Made by a program: the position numbers and the translations under genes | Assembly (NCBI RefSeq): GCF_024734895.1 | Contig: NZ_CP091430.1 | Location: 2,746,501 to 2,810,500 of the forward strand | Source: Paenibacillus spongiae | GTDB taxonomy: Bacteria; Bacillota; Bacilli; Paenibacillales; Paenibacillaceae | DNA: 64,000 nucleotides | Reading direction: 5' to 3' | Shown: positions 62,701-64,000 of the stretch, piece by piece | Layout of the letters: each line of letters starts with the position of its first letter | Position numbering within the stretch: position 1 is the stretch's first letter | The notes under the pieces: generated by a model | The model's database searches: none | Told to the model about the DNA's origin: nothing | Seen by the model: the letters and a program-made list of their open reading frames with translations, nothing else

Positions 62701-64000
62701 CGCGAGATGGCTGGATCAGCCGATCGTTCAAGAGGAACGGGCGATTGCTCCCGGGAATAAGGAGAAGCTGCATCGATTAGCGCGGCGGATCTGGCAGTTC
62801 TATGCCGATTATGCCGGGCCAGCCGATCATTATTTGCCGCCTGACAACGTACAGCTCGATCCGCCTAACGGCGTTGCTCACCGTACGTCTCCGACCAATA
62901 TCGGCTTCTTAATGACGGCGATCTTAAGTGCGCGCGACTTTGGCTTCATTGACACGCCAGAGCTTATTGACCGTCTGGAGAAGACGGTCGGCACGATTGA
63001 AAGAATGGAGAAGTGGAACGGCAACCTGTACAACTGGTATGATACGGTCACGTTGGAGCCCCTTCCGCCGCGCTACGTATCGACGGTGGATTCCGGCAAT
63101 TTTGTGGCAAGCCTGATCGCGGTGAAGCAGGGCTTGCTGGACTGGATGGGAACTGCGTTTGCCGGAGAGGCTGCACCGATTCGGGGTCTTGCGAATGCGG
63201 AATTTGCCGTGGAGCTGACTCACGGACGGGCACAAGCCGCTGAGTTTCCGCAAGCCTATTTGAAGAAGCGCGCGGATAATCTGGTCGCGCGTATCGAGTC
63301 GCTGATTGTCGGTACGGATTTCCGCCCTCTCTATGACGACAAAGCAAAGCTGTTCGTACTGGGATATAACGGGGATTCAAACAGACGCGACGATATACTG
63401 TACGATCTGCTCGCCTCGGAAGCGAGACAGACCAGCTTCGTCGCTATCGCGCTGGGTCAAATTTCCGTTTCCCACTGGTTCCGGCTGGGACGCTCCGTAA
63501 TAAAGCAGGGGACGCACGCCACGCTTCTCTCATGGTCAGGCACGATGTTTGAATATTTGATGCCGTGGCTTCTTATGCGCACGTACAAGGATACGATATG
63601 GGATACCACGTATCAGGGCGTCGTGATGCGCCAGATCGATTATGCCCGCGAACGCGGGGTGCCGTATGGCATCTCGGAATCCGGCTATTATGCTTTCGAT
63701 CACCAGATGAATTATCAATACCAGGCTTTCGGCGTACCTGGTCTTGGATACAAACGCGGATTGGAAGAAGATTTGGTCGTAGCTCCGTATGCGGCGGTCA
63801 TGTCGCTCCCCTTTGCCATGGAACAGGGCATGGATGCCTTGAAAGATATGGAGGACATTGGAGCGCTTGGCGAATACGGCTTCTATGAAGCGATTGACTT
63901 CACGCCGGAACGGCTGCCGGAAGGCCAGCACTTCATGATGGTTCGCAGTTATATGGCGCATCATCAAGGGATGAGCCTGCTGACGCTTGCCAATCTGCTG
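59786..64000 (+). CDS. Cyclic beta-1,2-glucan synthase-like protein (C-terminal part off window)
   Basis: An open frame of 1405 codons running off the right edge, starting at ATG 59786 with GGAGG at 59776-59780. Full-length members have about 2800 residues, so about half is seen. An N-terminal soluble region (about 1-400) is followed by membrane helices (about 407-455), a GT84 glycosyltransferase domain with DADTQLP (about 626) and QKRQHRWVRGDW (about 771-782), further membrane helices (about 815-960), and the glycoamylase-like, cyclising GH189-type domain (about 1000-1405). The missing C-terminus would hold the GH94-type phosphorylase domain. It makes beta-1,2-glucan chains from UDP-glucose and closes them into rings, best known from Rhizobiales and Brucella. 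Function of the Gram-positive version is inferred. Confidence 0.9.
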   Translation, partial: MVSYNEQLCQKAREQALEYIPAQHKKVARTLLGVFDEDMNRLQSFVRLLQESPPGCSQNAEEWLLDNAEFLEEQAYGIKDELIDLDLSRYPVLRSKNGTMLRVESVSGSYLEAADDIFNEQTFVSYMNAYQEVSVLSLAETWSLPLMLRISMIRQLAEIMAMVRERREACMEVDRLLKRLDSAAMNPDTVRGALEEAGQQAPISGPWIVHLIGHLRERAEDSSAVHEWLTCRLENGTDDLNRIITYERQLQAGYQTKAGHLITGLRLVERLDWSELLGRISLVEQTLLQDGTGIYPMLDGSSRDQIRKRVERAARRMHVPESLVAKQADKLAQDVQAMQAVQAQNKAAKVSEDVLERGAGAPEPLPREAFLAYYVSEPAGLKKLQQALHTCSSPRQLRGAAFSSQAAGTYLSLLTVLTVLAVVIFAAWIGSGMGYTLAGGLVVLVALLLPASEWAVTWLHYAIGCVTRPRPLLRYDFSAGIPSDAVTMVVIPIIWSSIEDVQETVDRLELHYLANRDAHLQFAILGDYKDAHEAVMPGDELLFEGAKKRIGALNAAYPSEGKPIFHLFMRRRQHNSSEGVYMGWERKRGKLVEFVELLKGSTATSYHYRSANDTELADIRYVITLDADTQLPIGSAQRMIGTMHLPYNRPRLNQSRTRITEGYGMLQPRIAMSYEGAMQSRLTKLWSGIPGIDPYAFAVSDPYQDALGHGIFTGKGIFDVDTFAKLLCDRIPENRVLSHDLLEGGFLRTGLLSDIELIDDHPAKFSTYQKRQHRWVRGDWQLLCWLLPKVCDRQGTPQPVDLSVVSRWQMIDNLRRSLLPVAYFVLLALGLTVLPGSPGRWLTLILLSFLLPVIRQLAEAPRGAWQTRHLTASLSHVLVSFWTLPFQSVMLADAIGRTLYRLFISKRKLLEWVSSADIERHNRRSGYPAMLGMPGGYTLIAAFALLVTLQDNAGWRLTGWALCLVWALAPLCARWLDQPIVQEERAIAPGNKEKLHRLARRIWQFYADYAGPADHYLPPDNVQLDPPNGVAHRTSPTNIGFLMTAILSARDFGFIDTPELIDRLEKTVGTIERMEKWNGNLYNWYDTVTLEPLPPRYVSTVDSGNFVASLIAVKQGLLDWMGTAFAGEAAPIRGLANAEFAVELTHGRAQAAEFPQAYLKKRADNLVARIESLIVGTDFRPLYDDKAKLFVLGYNGDSNRRDDILYDLLASEARQTSFVAIALGQISVSHWFRLGRSVIKQGTHATLLSWSGTMFEYLMPWLLMRTYKDTIWDTTYQGVVMRQIDYARERGVPYGISESGYYAFDHQMNYQYQAFGVPGLGYKRGLEEDLVVAPYAAVMSLPFAMEQGMDALKDMEDIGALGEYGFYEAIDFTPERLPEGQHFMMVRSYMAHHQGMSLLTLANLL

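Overview
The window reads as a chromosome segment of a spore-forming, Gram-positive, moderately GC-rich member of the Paenibacillaceae (Paenibacillus or Cohnella type). The evidence is a GerA-type spore germination operon, an mmg-type methylcitrate operon, many strong GGAGG ribosome-binding sites with frequent TTG and GTG starts, and repeated sets of lipoprotein sugar-binding protein, two permeases and an AraC or YesM/YesN regulator next to glycoside hydrolases. The genus is inferred from gene content; no rRNA, tRNA, CRISPR array or insertion sequence was recognised.

Layout. 1-2000 (minus): spore germination genes (GerAB-like permease, small membrane protein, truncated GerAA-like subunit). 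2410-4951: helD, an RNA polymerase-recycling helicase, behind a leader with a terminator-like hairpin. 5140-5823: remnant of a tyrosine phosphatase gene, then a cold-shock protein whose leader also holds a terminator-like hairpin. 5869-9308: a divergent SgrR-like regulator and a DUF4173 membrane protein. 9391-11679: a GH29 alpha-L-fucosidase divergent from an AraC regulator. 11845-19838: a membrane-bound AraC regulator with an LplABC-like oligosaccharide importer that has two paralogous binding proteins flanking two permeases.

19965-24569 is a reactive-sulfur module: TusA-rhodanese, rhodanese-metallo-beta-lactamase, TusA, TauE/SafE exporter, DsrE-like protein, a persulfide sensor of the CstR type and a membrane-anchored rhodanese. 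Two near-identical palindromes (ATACCC-ATAC-GGGTAT and ATACCT-ATAC-AGGTAT) sit just downstream of two promoter -10 boxes and are the likely CstR operators. 24789-30164 holds assorted genes (DUF302, two small unknown proteins, a sugar isomerase, a MATE pump, a trans-sulfuration PLP enzyme, a NUDIX hydrolase).

30459-40451 is an mmg/prp operon: two acyl-CoA dehydrogenases, thiolase, 3-hydroxybutyryl-CoA dehydrogenase, methylisocitrate lyase, methylcitrate synthase and methylcitrate dehydratase. It ends in an odd fusion of a branched-chain 2-oxoacid dehydrogenase E1-alpha to an E3/E1-binding domain and a degenerate E2 acyltransferase, with no E1-beta or lipoyl domain nearby. 40694-45293 is a group of a DegT-type aminotransferase, a GntR regulator fused to a solute-binding-protein domain, and a large GATase/deacetylase-like protein; a shared 14-bp element lies in front of the first and the last. 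45730-55200 is a YesM/YesN two-component system, a sugar ABC importer and a GH78 alpha-L-rhamnosidase. 55331-57017 is an ECF sigma factor with a likely membrane anti-sigma factor. 57298-59494 holds a sugar isomerase, a GNAT acetyltransferase and WrbA. From 59786 to the window end runs the first 1405 codons of a cyclic beta-1,2-glucan synthase-like protein.
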